Positions 50,182-57,284 of a stretch of DNA of 64,000 nt are shown piece after piece. The stretch's first letter is position 1. Each line of letters starts with the position of its first letter. Source of the DNA: Laspinema sp. D2d (GTDB taxonomy: Bacteria > Cyanobacteriota > Cyanobacteriia > Cyanobacteriales > Laspinemataceae); contig NZ_JAMXFC010000025.1 in the NCBI RefSeq assembly GCF_025370755.1, positions 1 through 64,000 on the forward strand. The letters run 5' to 3'. A program made the position numbers and the translations under genes. The notes below the pieces were generated by a model. The model worked only from the letters and a program-made list of their open reading frames with translations, did not search any database and was not told the DNA's origin.

Positions 50182-51210
50182 CTAAAGCTGATTTCGCATC
50201 GAATTGGGCAGCACCGAACCAAAGCGCTCGTACGTCGAATTAAAGTTACTTTGGAAGGTGTTGTCCCTCATAGAAATATCACGCATTAGCCGCATATCGC
50301 GCAAGATTTCATTCTGCAAATAACGCTCCTGTGCCGTCCCCCGATACAAATCAAGTTGATAAACTGTAAATTCAATCTTATTTTGCAGCCGATTGATGTA
50401 GCTGGTCCGATTAGCTTGCAACGCATTGGTATCCTTGTTCCCCAACGCCAAAAACTCGTTATCCCAAAAGTCACTACGCCACTCCCGGTTCAAATCTGCA
50501 AATTGCTGGAGTTGCGTTCGCAAACTCTCGCCCATCTCCCCACGTCGGACGCGCTCTCCAAAGCCCCCTTGTCCCGCGTAGGAGTCGGGAACGAAACCAA
50601 AATCTCGCGTGTTGCCACTTTGCTTAGTCGCGTTCCCCGCCCAGCCGTCGCGCACCCCTGCCGCCCGCTCAATCTGGCTCATCTCCCAGGTCCTACTCGT
50701 TAATTCTTGCTCAATCAGCTTGCCTTCGCGGGAATTGGGGCCGTACAGGTCATACTGAATCCGCAATTCTTGGATGGCTCGTTCTTGTTGGATCCAAGCA
50801 TTGTCCAGATATTGCTGACGTTGTTGGGGATCTGCTGGCATCTTGCTAAACAACTCGCTGTTACGCTCTCGGGAAGCGGCACGCAAACTTTCGCGGGTTC
50901 CATTAATGGTGACATAGTTGACCTCTCGCCGGTTCGTGCGCTCTCCATAACGACCCACCACGGTCTCCCCCGATTTGGTTGTGCCGGAAGGTACTTCCCC
51001 AAAGCGTTGATTGCCCGTCTTTTGCAAGGTGGATTCCACGCCAATTTTGGCCGCCCCTTCCGCTTTGCATTCGATAAAGGATTCGATAGCTTGCGAGAGC
51101 GCCCCACTGGGGTTGATGCCCCCGCTAACGACTGCACTCGTGACCGCACTCGTTGCCAGCGCATTCATGAAGTTAACTAAGCACCCAAACGATTTACCCT
51201 TTGCTACCAT
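50182..51210 (-). CDS. Unknown protein, coupled to the DUF4417-like gene
   Basis: A 342-residue protein from ATG 51210 (MVAKGKSFGCLVNFMNALA), which overlaps the end of the DUF4417-like gene by 17 bp. The first 45 residues could be a weak membrane-associated segment; the rest is polar, helical and Arg/Gln-rich (AASRERNSELFSKMPADPQQ; LDNAWIQQERAIQELRIQYD; YINRLQNKIEFTVYQLDLYR). It could be a phage head- or plasmid-type accessory protein. An in-frame start at 51363 extends into the neighbour and is unlikely. Function unknown. Confidence 0.66.
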   Translation of the reverse strand: MVAKGKSFGCLVNFMNALATSAVTSAVVSGGINPSGALSQAIESFIECKAEGAAKIGVESTLQKTGNQRFGEVPSGTTKSGETVVGRYGERTNRREVNYVTINGTRESLRAASRERNSELFSKMPADPQQRQQYLDNAWIQQERAIQELRIQYDLYGPNSREGKLIEQELTSRTWEMSQIERAAGVRDGWAGNATKQSGNTRDFGFVPDSYAGQGGFGERVRRGEMGESLRTQLQQFADLNREWRSDFWDNEFLALGNKDTNALQANRTSYINRLQNKIEFTVYQLDLYRGTAQERYLQNEILRDMRLMRDISMRDNTFQSNFNSTYERFGSVLPNSMRNQL

Positions 51211-51820
51211 CTGCTCGATATCGCCCCTTATAGACCAACGGACCTCGGTAAGTATCGCAGTACAGCCACCGATTCGCTTGGGCCAACGCTCTGACTTGTT
51301 CGCCCCCAGCGTACACCCAGAACAGCGGATTAGACCGGCCCGAATGCTCCTGCGCCAACCCATACTGATGGAGCAACTTTTCTAGGTCCCAACTGCCTCG
51401 GGTCGCGTACGCACTCCAGCCACGCGGCACTCCTAGCAAATTCAAGCGCTCAAACCGCTGCGGCACGTTCAAGTCCACGATGATATTGATACCCCGGCTC
51501 TGCCAGTACCGACTTAGCCAGCGTTTCCGGTAAATCTGATATAAGGCCACCGCTGCCGGTCCATCCGGGTCGATGCTGAAGTTTACCTCCACGCAACCGA
51601 ACGGCTCACCCTCTGGCACTTTGTCCGGCTTCTTCCAAAGTCCCTCAAACTTGTCATCCCAAGTATAAAAATGCCAGGTCCCACCCCGGACTACCTGCAC
51701 GTTCTTCGTTCCCCAAGGCGTTACTGGCATCGCCATCATCCCGGCGCACCGCTCCTCATCCAGTACCGGAATGTCCCACTCGTTATCCACTGGTAATCCA
51801 CCCCCGCCATACACTCTCAT
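51194..51820 (-). CDS. DUF4417-like protein
   Basis: The 208-residue protein matches the DUF4417 pattern: WHFYTWDDKFEGLWKKPDKV, then VNFSIDPDGPAAVALYQIYR, KRWLSRYWQSRGINIIVDLN, RFERLNLLGVPRGWSAYATR. DUF4417 occurs on phages and plasmids with unknown function. It starts at ATG 51820 after a GAGAGAGG-type ribosome site and overlaps the following gene by 17 bp, so the two are coupled. Upstream, 51.82-52.40 kb has no gene. Confidence 0.72.
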   Translation of the reverse strand: MRVYGGGGLPVDNEWDIPVLDEERCAGMMAMPVTPWGTKNVQVVRGGTWHFYTWDDKFEGLWKKPDKVPEGEPFGCVEVNFSIDPDGPAAVALYQIYRKRWLSRYWQSRGINIIVDLNVPQRFERLNLLGVPRGWSAYATRGSWDLEKLLHQYGLAQEHSGRSNPLFWVYAGGEQVRALAQANRWLYCDTYRGPLVYKGRYRADGSKG

Positions 51821-52460
51821 CCGTAGCCTCTCTCTTCCCTAATTACACTGGGGAAATTATGCTTCCTTTTGGACTCGCAACGGTTGAACTGTTAGCACAT
51901 CAGATGTAATTTTGTCTAGTCCGTTGGCGGTCGAGTGGGCTAGTTTGGCATTGTCTGGGGTTAGTGTCAGCGAGAGTTGGAGGCAAGTCATCGGCTCAAG
52001 AAAAGGCTGAAAGTGAATAGGTTGGTTCTCATTTTACCGGATAAAGTGCGTCATAGTTTGAGCAATTGGAAACAAACTAGACGTTGAGGATAATCGAGAA
52101 TAGTTCACCGAAATTCACCGAAATTCGATGGAGTCAAATTCGATAACGATAGTTTTCTTTAGCCCGGTTTTGGCTATACTAAAAAAGCGAGAAACAGTTG
52201 GGTAATGGTCAATATAAAACTCGTTCCATAGTTCGGTGACGTAGTTTCTTCCTCGATAATCTCCCTGAATTTTGTTAACTCTAAGCCCTTATGAATATTG
52301 CAGCTTAATGTTCCGAAATATCGACCACAAACTTAAATAATTTGTAGGTGAGTTGCCAGACATGAGTCTGGTCTTGATTCAGTTAGGATTCTTCAGGGTG
52401 AACGAGTGAGTCCGAGTACGACCCAATGGAGTGCCAGCCGTTCATCCAGACTTGGCGATC
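51821..52460. other. Non-coding stretch
   Basis: No gene that I can support. It has HIP1-poor, AT-richer DNA with a few short inverted words. It separates the minus-strand DUF4417-like unit from the hairpin-rich region and may carry its promoter. Confidence 0.45.
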
Positions 52461-52473
52461 GCAACAAAAATAA

Positions 52474-52686
52474 AGTGCTCATTCGGTCGGGGGAGGGGCC
52501 AACGCGACAAACCTCGATTGCGGCCCGTCCCGTCAGCCCCTCCCCGCTCCCTCACTCGCGCCCCCCGACCCCCAGGGGAGGTTCAGTCAAATCTTGCCGA
52601 TCGCATCAACATAGAGTGCTCATTCGGTCGGGGGAGGGGGTACCCTCCCCACTCCCTCACTCGCGCCCCCCCCGCCCCCAGGGGAG
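52474..52686. repeat. Two copies of a GC-rich hairpin repeat
   Basis: AGTGCTCATTCGGTCGGGGG AGGGG ... TCCCC, then CTCCCTCACTCGCG, then a C-rich run, occurs at 52474-52579 and at 52615-52686. The first copy carries an extra 38-40 bases between the arms. GGGGGAGGGG and CCCCTCCCC pair, so each forms a stem. It starts a series of hairpins that runs to 53.10 kb. Confidence 0.75.
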
Positions 52687-52755
52687 CGCTCATGGCCGCT
52701 GGGCCAGCCCCCCCAGCAACCCTAGTATATAGGGGTGGTCGGGACCGGTAAAGGC

Positions 52756-52874
52756 CTCGGAGTCAGTAAGAATCTCTAACCAAATAGGCTACCTGACGAA
52801 TTTCTAAGCTCCTATCGTCGCTAAGAAATTCTACCAGGTACCGTATTTGGTAAGAGCTTCTAACTGACTCCGAG
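52756..52874. repeat. Long cruciform-type inverted repeat (119 bp)
   Basis: Outer arms CTCGGAGTCAG...CCAAATA and TATTTGG...CTGACTCCGAG pair over about 32 positions with few mismatches; inner arms (CTACCTGACGAATTTCTAAG / CTAAGAAATTCTACCAGGTA) pair again around the loop CTCCTATCGTCG. The stem is about 50 bp. This is far larger than a terminator. Confidence 0.82.
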
Positions 52875-52888
52875 CAAGTAAGTTCGAC

Positions 52889-52963
52889 TAAGCGATCCCC
52901 GTCGGGCTTTGCGAAACACTTAGTGAGAGTCATAAACTCTTGCAGCCCGACGGGGATCGCTAA
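52889..52963. repeat. Inverted repeat with 18-20-bp arms
   Basis: AGCGATCCCCGTCGGGCT and AGCCCGACGGGGATCGCT are perfect inverted copies around 35 bases; the loop holds a smaller AGAGT/ACTCT stem. It lies 14 bp after the 119-bp structure. Confidence 0.82.
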
Positions 52964-52996
52964 GTCTCTCTAAGCCTTGACCTAGCCAAGAATTCG

Positions 52997-53104
52997 TAAG
53001 GCGGGGGAGGTTGACTGTTTGTTGCGTACACTCTCTGCGGCAACCCCCGCCTAACGACTTCTAGGCCCCCCTCGCGCCCCTATAACCCCACAAGGGGCGG
53101 GGGA
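52997..53104. repeat. Two more GC-rich hairpins
   Basis: First, AGGCGGGGG and CCCCCGCCT with matching GTTG and CAAC (52997-53054), loop about 27 bases. Second, CGCCCCT and AGGGGCG (53075-53099) with outer C5/G5. These complete four to six consecutive hairpins just before leader copy 10 and the DUF4326 gene. Confidence 0.75.
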
Positions 53105-53107
53105 AGA

Positions 53108-53143
53108 AGAGCCTCGCGTAGTTGAACTTAGGAGGACAAAATC
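53108..53143 (+). promoter_or_regulatory. Conserved gene leader, copy 10
   Basis: AGAGCCTCGCGTAGTTGAAC then TTAGGAGGACAAAATC, then ATG 53144. One base shorter in the CTCGC part than the consensus; the GGAGG site is strong. Confidence 0.7.
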
Positions 53144-54469
53144 ATGAATACAGCAATCAACATCTCGGTGGTGAACGGCAAGGTCGGTGGATTCCGGGGA
53201 GTAAACCGGCAATACATTGGGCGTTCAAATGCACGTTACGGATTAGCACAATCGGCATTGGCGAATCCGTTCCATATTGGCAAAGATGGCAACCGCGAAA
53301 TGGTCATTGAGAAATATCGTCATTGGCTCTGGGTTCAGATTAAAGCGGGTCTGCGGGGCGAGTCGAATGCGGCATTTGAGGAGCTAATCTCGATAGCAAA
53401 ACGTGCAGTTCGCGGAGAAAAGCTAGAGTTGGCTTGTTATTGCGCTCCGTTAGGTTGTCATGGCGATGTGATTCTCAAAGCGATTAATTGGTTGGTTCAA
53501 GAAAATCTGGTGGAAGGTAAAAAGAAAATGAAGAAACAAGAAAAAGAAAAGAAAAATAAAGAGAAAGAAAAGGAAGTAAGCAAAAACAATGAAATGCAAG
53601 ATAAAAAGCTATCGCGGCGAGTGAAAAATAATCAGAACTTGGAGTCAACTATGCAGCTCAATTCAATCTCTAGCATCTTCAATCCGGCACATATAAAGCA
53701 AGCAAAACTTAATCGTGAGGCTGAGTACGAGATTAATAATTTGCAGTATTTGTTCAAGCAGCTTTATTATGGGTTGCGGCATTTTTGGTGGAAATCGCTG
53801 AGTAAGTCCGAAATCTGGCGGAATGCGTATGAAATGGGTCAGCTTGAAGTTTATCAGATAGCTCCAGGGCGGCGTAATGAGGATGGGAGTTACAGTCAAG
53901 CAGAATATGATTGGGACCGGATTAATGATTGGCGAGATGGCTTGTGGGCAACTTATCGGAATCAATTCTATGAAGAGTTTGAAGCGGAGTTCTTCTTGAG
54001 CGAGATTGATAAGGCGAATACGGTCAAGTCAATCAATCATCGTATTTCAATGTTGCTCTCGACAGCGAAAGTGTACTTTGGCGATAAGCTCATCAATCAA
54101 AACAGCGATGTGCCAGAGCTAGACCAGATTAAGGCAGCATTGTTAGAGATTAACAAAGCACAGCTAGAAAAGCGCAAATCCTATCAAAATCAACCTCAAC
54201 AATTGCGAGGACAAGTTGCGAATAGTCAGCCAATTGAAGCCGTCAAAAAACCTGTGCAGAAGTCGCAACCGAAAGCTACTCAACCGGCCAAATCGAACAA
54301 ACTAGAAATTGTGGCGATTCGCAAACGTAAGGAAGCCGAAGCACAGGCGTGGTTAGCTCAGAATCCAGAGTTTGCGGATAACGTGGATGCGAGTCTAGGA
54401 GTCAATGCAGTCAATGCAGTCAATGCAGAGAAAGTCGAAAAAGCAGCAACAGAACCCATTGAAATCTAA
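53144..54469 (+). CDS. Fused DUF4326 protein and unknown helical protein
   Basis: A 441-residue frame. Residues 1-125 are a DUF4326 domain: INISVVNGKVGGFRGVNRQY, IGRSNARYGLAQSALANPFH, LELACYCAPLGCHGDVILKA. Residues 126-169 are a Lys/Glu-rich linker. It is encoded by an A-rich stretch plus a complete copy of the conserved leader (53606-53650), which ends in ATG 53651. Residues 170-441 form another protein: an N-terminal helical part with YLFKQLYYGLRHFWWKSLSK, then a coiled-coil end. I think two genes were joined here when the first lost its stop. Whether the second part is also made alone from ATG 53651 is open. A strong terminator follows. Confidence 0.75.
   Translation: MNTAINISVVNGKVGGFRGVNRQYIGRSNARYGLAQSALANPFHIGKDGNREMVIEKYRHWLWVQIKAGLRGESNAAFEELISIAKRAVRGEKLELACYCAPLGCHGDVILKAINWLVQENLVEGKKKMKKQEKEKKNKEKEKEVSKNNEMQDKKLSRRVKNNQNLESTMQLNSISSIFNPAHIKQAKLNREAEYEINNLQYLFKQLYYGLRHFWWKSLSKSEIWRNAYEMGQLEVYQIAPGRRNEDGSYSQAEYDWDRINDWRDGLWATYRNQFYEEFEAEFFLSEIDKANTVKSINHRISMLLSTAKVYFGDKLINQNSDVPELDQIKAALLEINKAQLEKRKSYQNQPQQLRGQVANSQPIEAVKKPVQKSQPKATQPAKSNKLEIVAIRKRKEAEAQAWLAQNPEFADNVDASLGVNAVNAVNAEKVEKAATEPIEI
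53606..53650 (+). promoter_or_regulatory. Conserved gene leader, copy 11 (inside a reading frame)
   Basis: AAGCTATCGCGGCGAGTGAA then AAATAATCAGAACTTGGAG and TCAACT, then ATG 53651. It lies in frame within the 53144-54469 gene, and is translated as a Lys/Arg-rich linker (SRRVKNNQNLEST). Confidence 0.78.
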
Positions 54470-54480
54470 CTAATCTTTCG

Positions 54481-54512
54481 AGAGGGTGGCGGAAACGTCA
54501 CTCTCTTTTTTT
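54481..54512 (+). terminator. Strong rho-independent terminator
   Basis: AGAGGGTGGCG / CGTCACTCTCT, an 11-bp stem (two G-T pairs) with a GAAA loop, then seven T. It ends the DUF4326-fusion gene. Confidence 0.9.
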
Positions 54513-54536
54513 GCATATTTATTCTGGAGGAAAATT

Positions 54537-55049
54537 ATGGAACTAATTCAAGCTAAAACAGTCGCATTCACAGGTCATCGTCAATTTGTAGCCACTGATA
54601 TATTTCCCGTTCAAGTTGCATTACAACGGATGATTTCCCGAGCCAAAGAACGAGGTTATAATAGTTTCATCTCGGGCATGGCGATTGGCGTAGACCAGTG
54701 GGCAGCCGGTATCGTTGCTGATGACCCAGATTTGCGTTTGATAGCCGCTATTCCCTGTAAAGAACAATATAAGAAATGGCCCAAATCTAGTCAACGCTAC
54801 TATTTTCACTTGCTCGAAAAAGCCGATAATGTTTGTTATCTTTCCCATCGAACTTATTATCACGGTTGTATGAACGACCGGAACAAATGGATGATAGACC
54901 GATGCAGTTTGGTGTTAGCAGTGTGGGACGGACGAAGTGGCGGAACCTGTCATGCCGTCGATTATGCGCTGAATCAGGGCATTACGGTACTCAACTTTGA
55001 CCCGACAACCGCATCTTACAAGCGACTCCAGCCTGTCCGTACCCGATAG
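54537..55049 (+). CDS. SLOG-family protein (YspA/DUF1273-like)
   Basis: A 170-residue protein from ATG 54537, after GGAGGAAAATT. It has the SLOG Rossmann fold: VAFTGHR, then SGMAIGVDQWAAGIV, LRLIAAIPCKEQYKKWPKSS, KADNVCYLSHRTYYHGCMND, VLAVWDGRSGGTCHAVDYAL. SLOG proteins (YspA, DprA, LOG, TIR-linked) bind nucleotides such as NAD+ or cyclic signals and often take part in defence. Stand-alone members like this are of unknown role. The strong terminator just before it means it has its own promoter. A start at 54486 would add 17 hydrophobic residues and is unlikely. Confidence 0.85.
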   Translation: MELIQAKTVAFTGHRQFVATDIFPVQVALQRMISRAKERGYNSFISGMAIGVDQWAAGIVADDPDLRLIAAIPCKEQYKKWPKSSQRYYFHLLEKADNVCYLSHRTYYHGCMNDRNKWMIDRCSLVLAVWDGRSGGTCHAVDYALNQGITVLNFDPTTASYKRLQPVRTR

Positions 55050-55081
55050 GTCACAGCAGCATGAGCGGGGCCTTTCCTCGC

Positions 55082-55104
55082 TTGTTCGTGTCGCGCTCTT
55101 AGGC
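55082..55104. repeat. TTCGTGTCGCGCTC repeat, copy 1
   Basis: TTGTTCGTGTCGCGCTCTTA GGC. The core TTCGTGTCGCGC(T/C)C recurs at 55.96 and 56.04 kb, all just downstream of genes in the same run. Confidence 0.6.
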
Positions 55105-55168
55105 AGAATGATAAAATCAAGTCACACTAGAAAACCAAGTTACATGAATAAAACCGAGTAAAAACGAG

Positions 55169-55206
55169 CCAGCTATCGCGATGGGTGAAGTTATCGGAAT
55201 AAAACG
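55169..55206 (+). promoter_or_regulatory. Conserved gene leader, copy 12
   Basis: CCAGCTATCGCGATGGGTGA then AGTTATCGGAATAAAACG, then ATG 55207. Confidence 0.78.
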
Positions 55207-55701
55207 ATGCAAACCCAGAAAGGAATTACGCTTGTGGAATTGTTAGTCACTGTTTTAATTGTTGCCATTATCGCAGCGATTGTTATCCCATCTTGGCTAT
55301 CATTTCTGCAAGATTATCGTACTCGTTCAGCGCGAGATAATGCCTATCAAGTGCTGCTCAACGCCAAATCTACAGCACGACATACTAAGGAAACTCATGA
55401 AGCTTGTTTCCGCGAACATCAAGGCAATATCGAATATTCTGTGCATCATCGTCGATGGGGCGGAACCTGCACCAACGCAAACTGGCAGAGTCTAGGGATA
55501 CCCCAGGTCAAGATTGATGCGGCAAATACTAGCTTTTATCATCGCAACAATATTTATCGAGTTCAATTCAACTATTTGGGCGTAACGAATGGACGACTAG
55601 GACGGATTACGTTCCGTTCAGGAAAACACCGATACTGCACCTATTTGTCAACATTACTTGGGGCGCAACGTAAACAAAAAGGACAAAATTGTAACCGTTA
55701 G
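55207..55701 (+). CDS. Type IV pilin-like prepilin
   Basis: The 164-residue protein starts MQTQKGITLVELLVTVLIVA, the prepilin peptidase site (G6-I/T, with Glu at position 5 of the mature protein: GITLVE) and the hydrophobic helix (VIVAIIAAIVIPSWLSFLQD). It should be cleaved after Gly6 by PilD and assembled or held in the membrane. A C-terminal globular part has Cys at EACFREHQG, GTCTNANWQ, RYCTYL, NCNR. No other pilus gene is here, so it would use host machinery. Leader copy 12 precedes it. It could be a minor pilin for surface binding or DNA uptake. Confidence 0.85.
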   Translation: MQTQKGITLVELLVTVLIVAIIAAIVIPSWLSFLQDYRTRSARDNAYQVLLNAKSTARHTKETHEACFREHQGNIEYSVHHRRWGGTCTNANWQSLGIPQVKIDAANTSFYHRNNIYRVQFNYLGVTNGRLGRITFRSGKHRYCTYLSTLLGAQRKQKGQNCNR

Positions 55702-55710
55702 AATCAACCG

Positions 55711-55751
55711 AGAAGCTCTCGCAGTGAGTGAAGTTATTGCAAGAGTTTACG
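55711..55751 (+). promoter_or_regulatory. Conserved gene leader, copy 13
   Basis: AGAAGCTCTCGCAGTGAGTG then AAGTTATTGCAAGAGTTTAC G, then ATG 55752. It follows the pilin-gene stop by 10 bp. Confidence 0.75.
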
Positions 55752-55916
55752 ATGCTCATTCGGTTCCAACAACTCACCATCGGCAGCACTTTCCGTTACG
55801 GCGGCGGTCGCTGGCTCAAGTCCAGCACCAACCAAGCTCAACTCATCGGCCAATGGTCCTCCCAACTCGGCCAGCCCATTGCATTCGCACCCACTGACTT
55901 GACAATTTATCGCTAG
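55752..55916 (+). CDS. 54-residue protein, unknown
   Basis: MLIRFQQLTIGSTFRYGGGR, then WLKSSTNQAQLIGQWSS and a short tail ending TDLTIYR. The ATG is set by leader copy 13 at the standard distance; an earlier frame opening at 55728 adds residues encoded by the leader. Probably a small beta-rich protein. It would be missed by most length filters. Confidence 0.6.
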   Translation: MLIRFQQLTIGSTFRYGGGRWLKSSTNQAQLIGQWSSQLGQPIAFAPTDLTIYR

Positions 55917-55943
55917 AGTTCTCGCCCTGGCTTGGGGAAACCC

Positions 55944-56056
55944 GAGCCAGTTGTCCCGCGTTCGTGTCGCGCTCTGGGACAAAACATCAGCTTAGTTTAT
56001 TGTCCTCGCCTGTATCAACCGAGCTAGTTGTTCCGCGTTCGTGTCGCGCCCTAGGC
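55944..56056. repeat. Two TTCGTGTCGCGCTC repeats
   Basis: GAGCCAGTTGTCCCGCG then TTCGTGTCGCGCTCTGGGAC (55944-55980) and GAGCTAGTTGTTCCGCG then TTCGTGTCGCGCCCTAGGC (56021-56056). GC-rich, short palindromic core GTGTCGCG. Same family as 55082-55104. Confidence 0.65.
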
Positions 56057-56074
56057 AAGTTATATAGCTGGTTG

Positions 56075-56490
56075 GAGTGTTACGATCGCCTCGACAGCCT
56101 GAGTGATTAGGTTGCTGGTATTATTCATGCGATCGCTAAGGACAGTTTCGGTGAGTTGGTTCTTTACCTTGAGTAGTGCAATCGTCAAGGATAAGTCTCA
56201 CTATTGGAATTACGGTTTCTTTACAAAACTTTACATGATGTCCTATCGTGCCCGTATCTCGGCTGGGCTTGAGCAGGACCGATTGCTTAGGTAGTCTGGG
56301 TGATTAGGCTACTGCATTATGCGCTTTCCAAGGGCAGTCTCGCTCAGGGCGCTGATTGACCAGAATATTGTGATCGCCTAGGCAGCTTCAGTAGTTGAGC
56401 CGGTGTTTGGTTGATGCGATCGCCAAGGATAGTCTTCGGTTGGTTTGAGTGTTGCGATCGCCTCGTCAGTCTGAGTGATGGTGCGGGTTG
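56075..56490. repeat. Degenerate tandem repeats with HIP1 cores
   Basis: Alternating units: one like GATCGCCTCGACAGCCTGAG TGATTAGG (56085, 56279, 56372, 56456) and one like GATCGCTAAGGACAGTTTCG GTGAGTTGG (56131, 56180, 56323, 56420). Copies differ at many positions. No gene lies here; short frames in it are shadows. Confidence 0.6.
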
Positions 56491-56593
56491 TTTGGCGTTG
56501 GGACAAAAACGGCAATGACTTGTGGATTATGGACAAAATAAAGACCATTCTAGTAACCAATAAAAACTAACAAAACCAAATAAAAACAAATAA

Positions 56594-56631
56594 AAGGCTT
56601 TCGCAGAGGATGAAAAAAATGAGGACAAACT
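56594..56631 (+). promoter_or_regulatory. Conserved gene leader, copy 14
   Basis: AAGGCTTTCGCAGAGGATGA then AAAAAATGAGGACAAACT, then ATG 56632. Preceded by A-rich CAAAACCAAATAAAAACAAA. Confidence 0.78.
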
Positions 56632-56955
56632 ATGAAAAAATTAGGAATGACTGAAGCCGAATTTGTCAAAATTTTTCCCGCCACTGAGAAAGAAACTTTT
56701 TGGGACAAAATAGGGGTTGGCTTAGAGTGGATAACCTATGCAATCTTTCTCTGGGTGATTCTCGGTAACCCGCTCTATGGCGTGTACCAGTATCTTACCA
56801 CCGAAACTTTAGAGCAGCATTGTGAACAGATAAGAACCGAAATTCGCACTATCAACAACTATACCAAAGTAAAGCTTAAAGATGTCTGGAAATCCGAATG
56901 GGAAAACTGTTCGGAAATTGCCCGCCATAAAGCCAGAATCCTAAGAAACAATTGA
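56632..56955 (+). CDS. Small membrane protein, unknown
   Basis: A 107-residue protein with one membrane segment (WITYAIFLWVILGNPLYGVY) and polar ends: a charged N-terminus (KLGMTEAEFVKIFPATEKET) and a C-terminal helical region (EQHCEQIRTEIRTINNYTKV). Leader copy 14 precedes it; a stem-loop follows its stop. No family recognised. Confidence 0.68.
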   Translation: MKKLGMTEAEFVKIFPATEKETFWDKIGVGLEWITYAIFLWVILGNPLYGVYQYLTTETLEQHCEQIRTEIRTINNYTKVKLKDVWKSEWENCSEIARHKARILRNN

Positions 56956-56968
56956 CCCGTTCAAGCTA

Positions 56969-56991
56969 AACCCGCCCACAACCGGCGGGTT
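56969..56991 (+). terminator. Hairpin after the small membrane-protein gene
   Basis: AACCCGCC / GGCGGGTT, 7-base loop, no T-run. It is the same kind of hairpin as at 10.69 kb. Termination is uncertain. Confidence 0.45.
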
Positions 56992-57004
56992 GACGGACTC
57001 AAAT

Positions 57005-57124
57005 TCACTCGTAAGACTGGAGCCATTCCGCCATTCGCTGACTCACCCAGTCGCCAACCATCTTGCTCTCAACACCCATCAAGTTAGCCCCCACAAATCT
57101 GTCAATACCATCAGCAATTCTAAT
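57005..57124 (-). pseudogene. Possible C-terminal gene fragment
   Basis: On the minus strand an open stretch reads IADGIDRFVGANLMGVESKM, then VGDWVSQRMAEWLQSYE and stop at 57005. It looks coding and has no start beyond an internal ATG. It may be the end of a lost gene. This is a weak call. Confidence 0.25.
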
Positions 57125-57180
57125 GCATAAAACACAAAATAAATCGTGGATTATAAGATATAATGATGAAAAAATCAACT

Positions 57181-57216
57181 AAAGGCTTTCGCAGTGGGTG
57201 AGACAGACGAGATAGA
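57181..57216 (+). promoter_or_regulatory. Conserved gene leader, copy 15 (long spacer)
   Basis: AAAGGCTTTCGCAGTGGGTG then AGACAGACGAGATAGAG. The matching part ends there, and the ATG of the next gene is 68 bp further on (57285), with AAGGAG as the ribosome site. The leader may have been separated from its gene. Confidence 0.65.
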
Positions 57217-57284
57217 GTCTGACCCCAAAAAAAGGAACGGCAGCAACCGTCCCAAACCAAGTAATTAATCTAAGGAGATTATAG

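Noticed and set aside
50182-51363. Longer version of the gene starting at 51363
   Set aside because: The extra 51 codons lie in the DUF4417-like gene in another frame and read as low-quality sequence; the ATG at 51210 fits a coupled start.
54478-54512. ATCTTTCGAGAGGGTG looked like a leader copy ahead of the SLOG gene
   Set aside because: It is the left arm of a strong terminator (11-bp stem, GAAA loop, seven T), so it is not counted as a leader.
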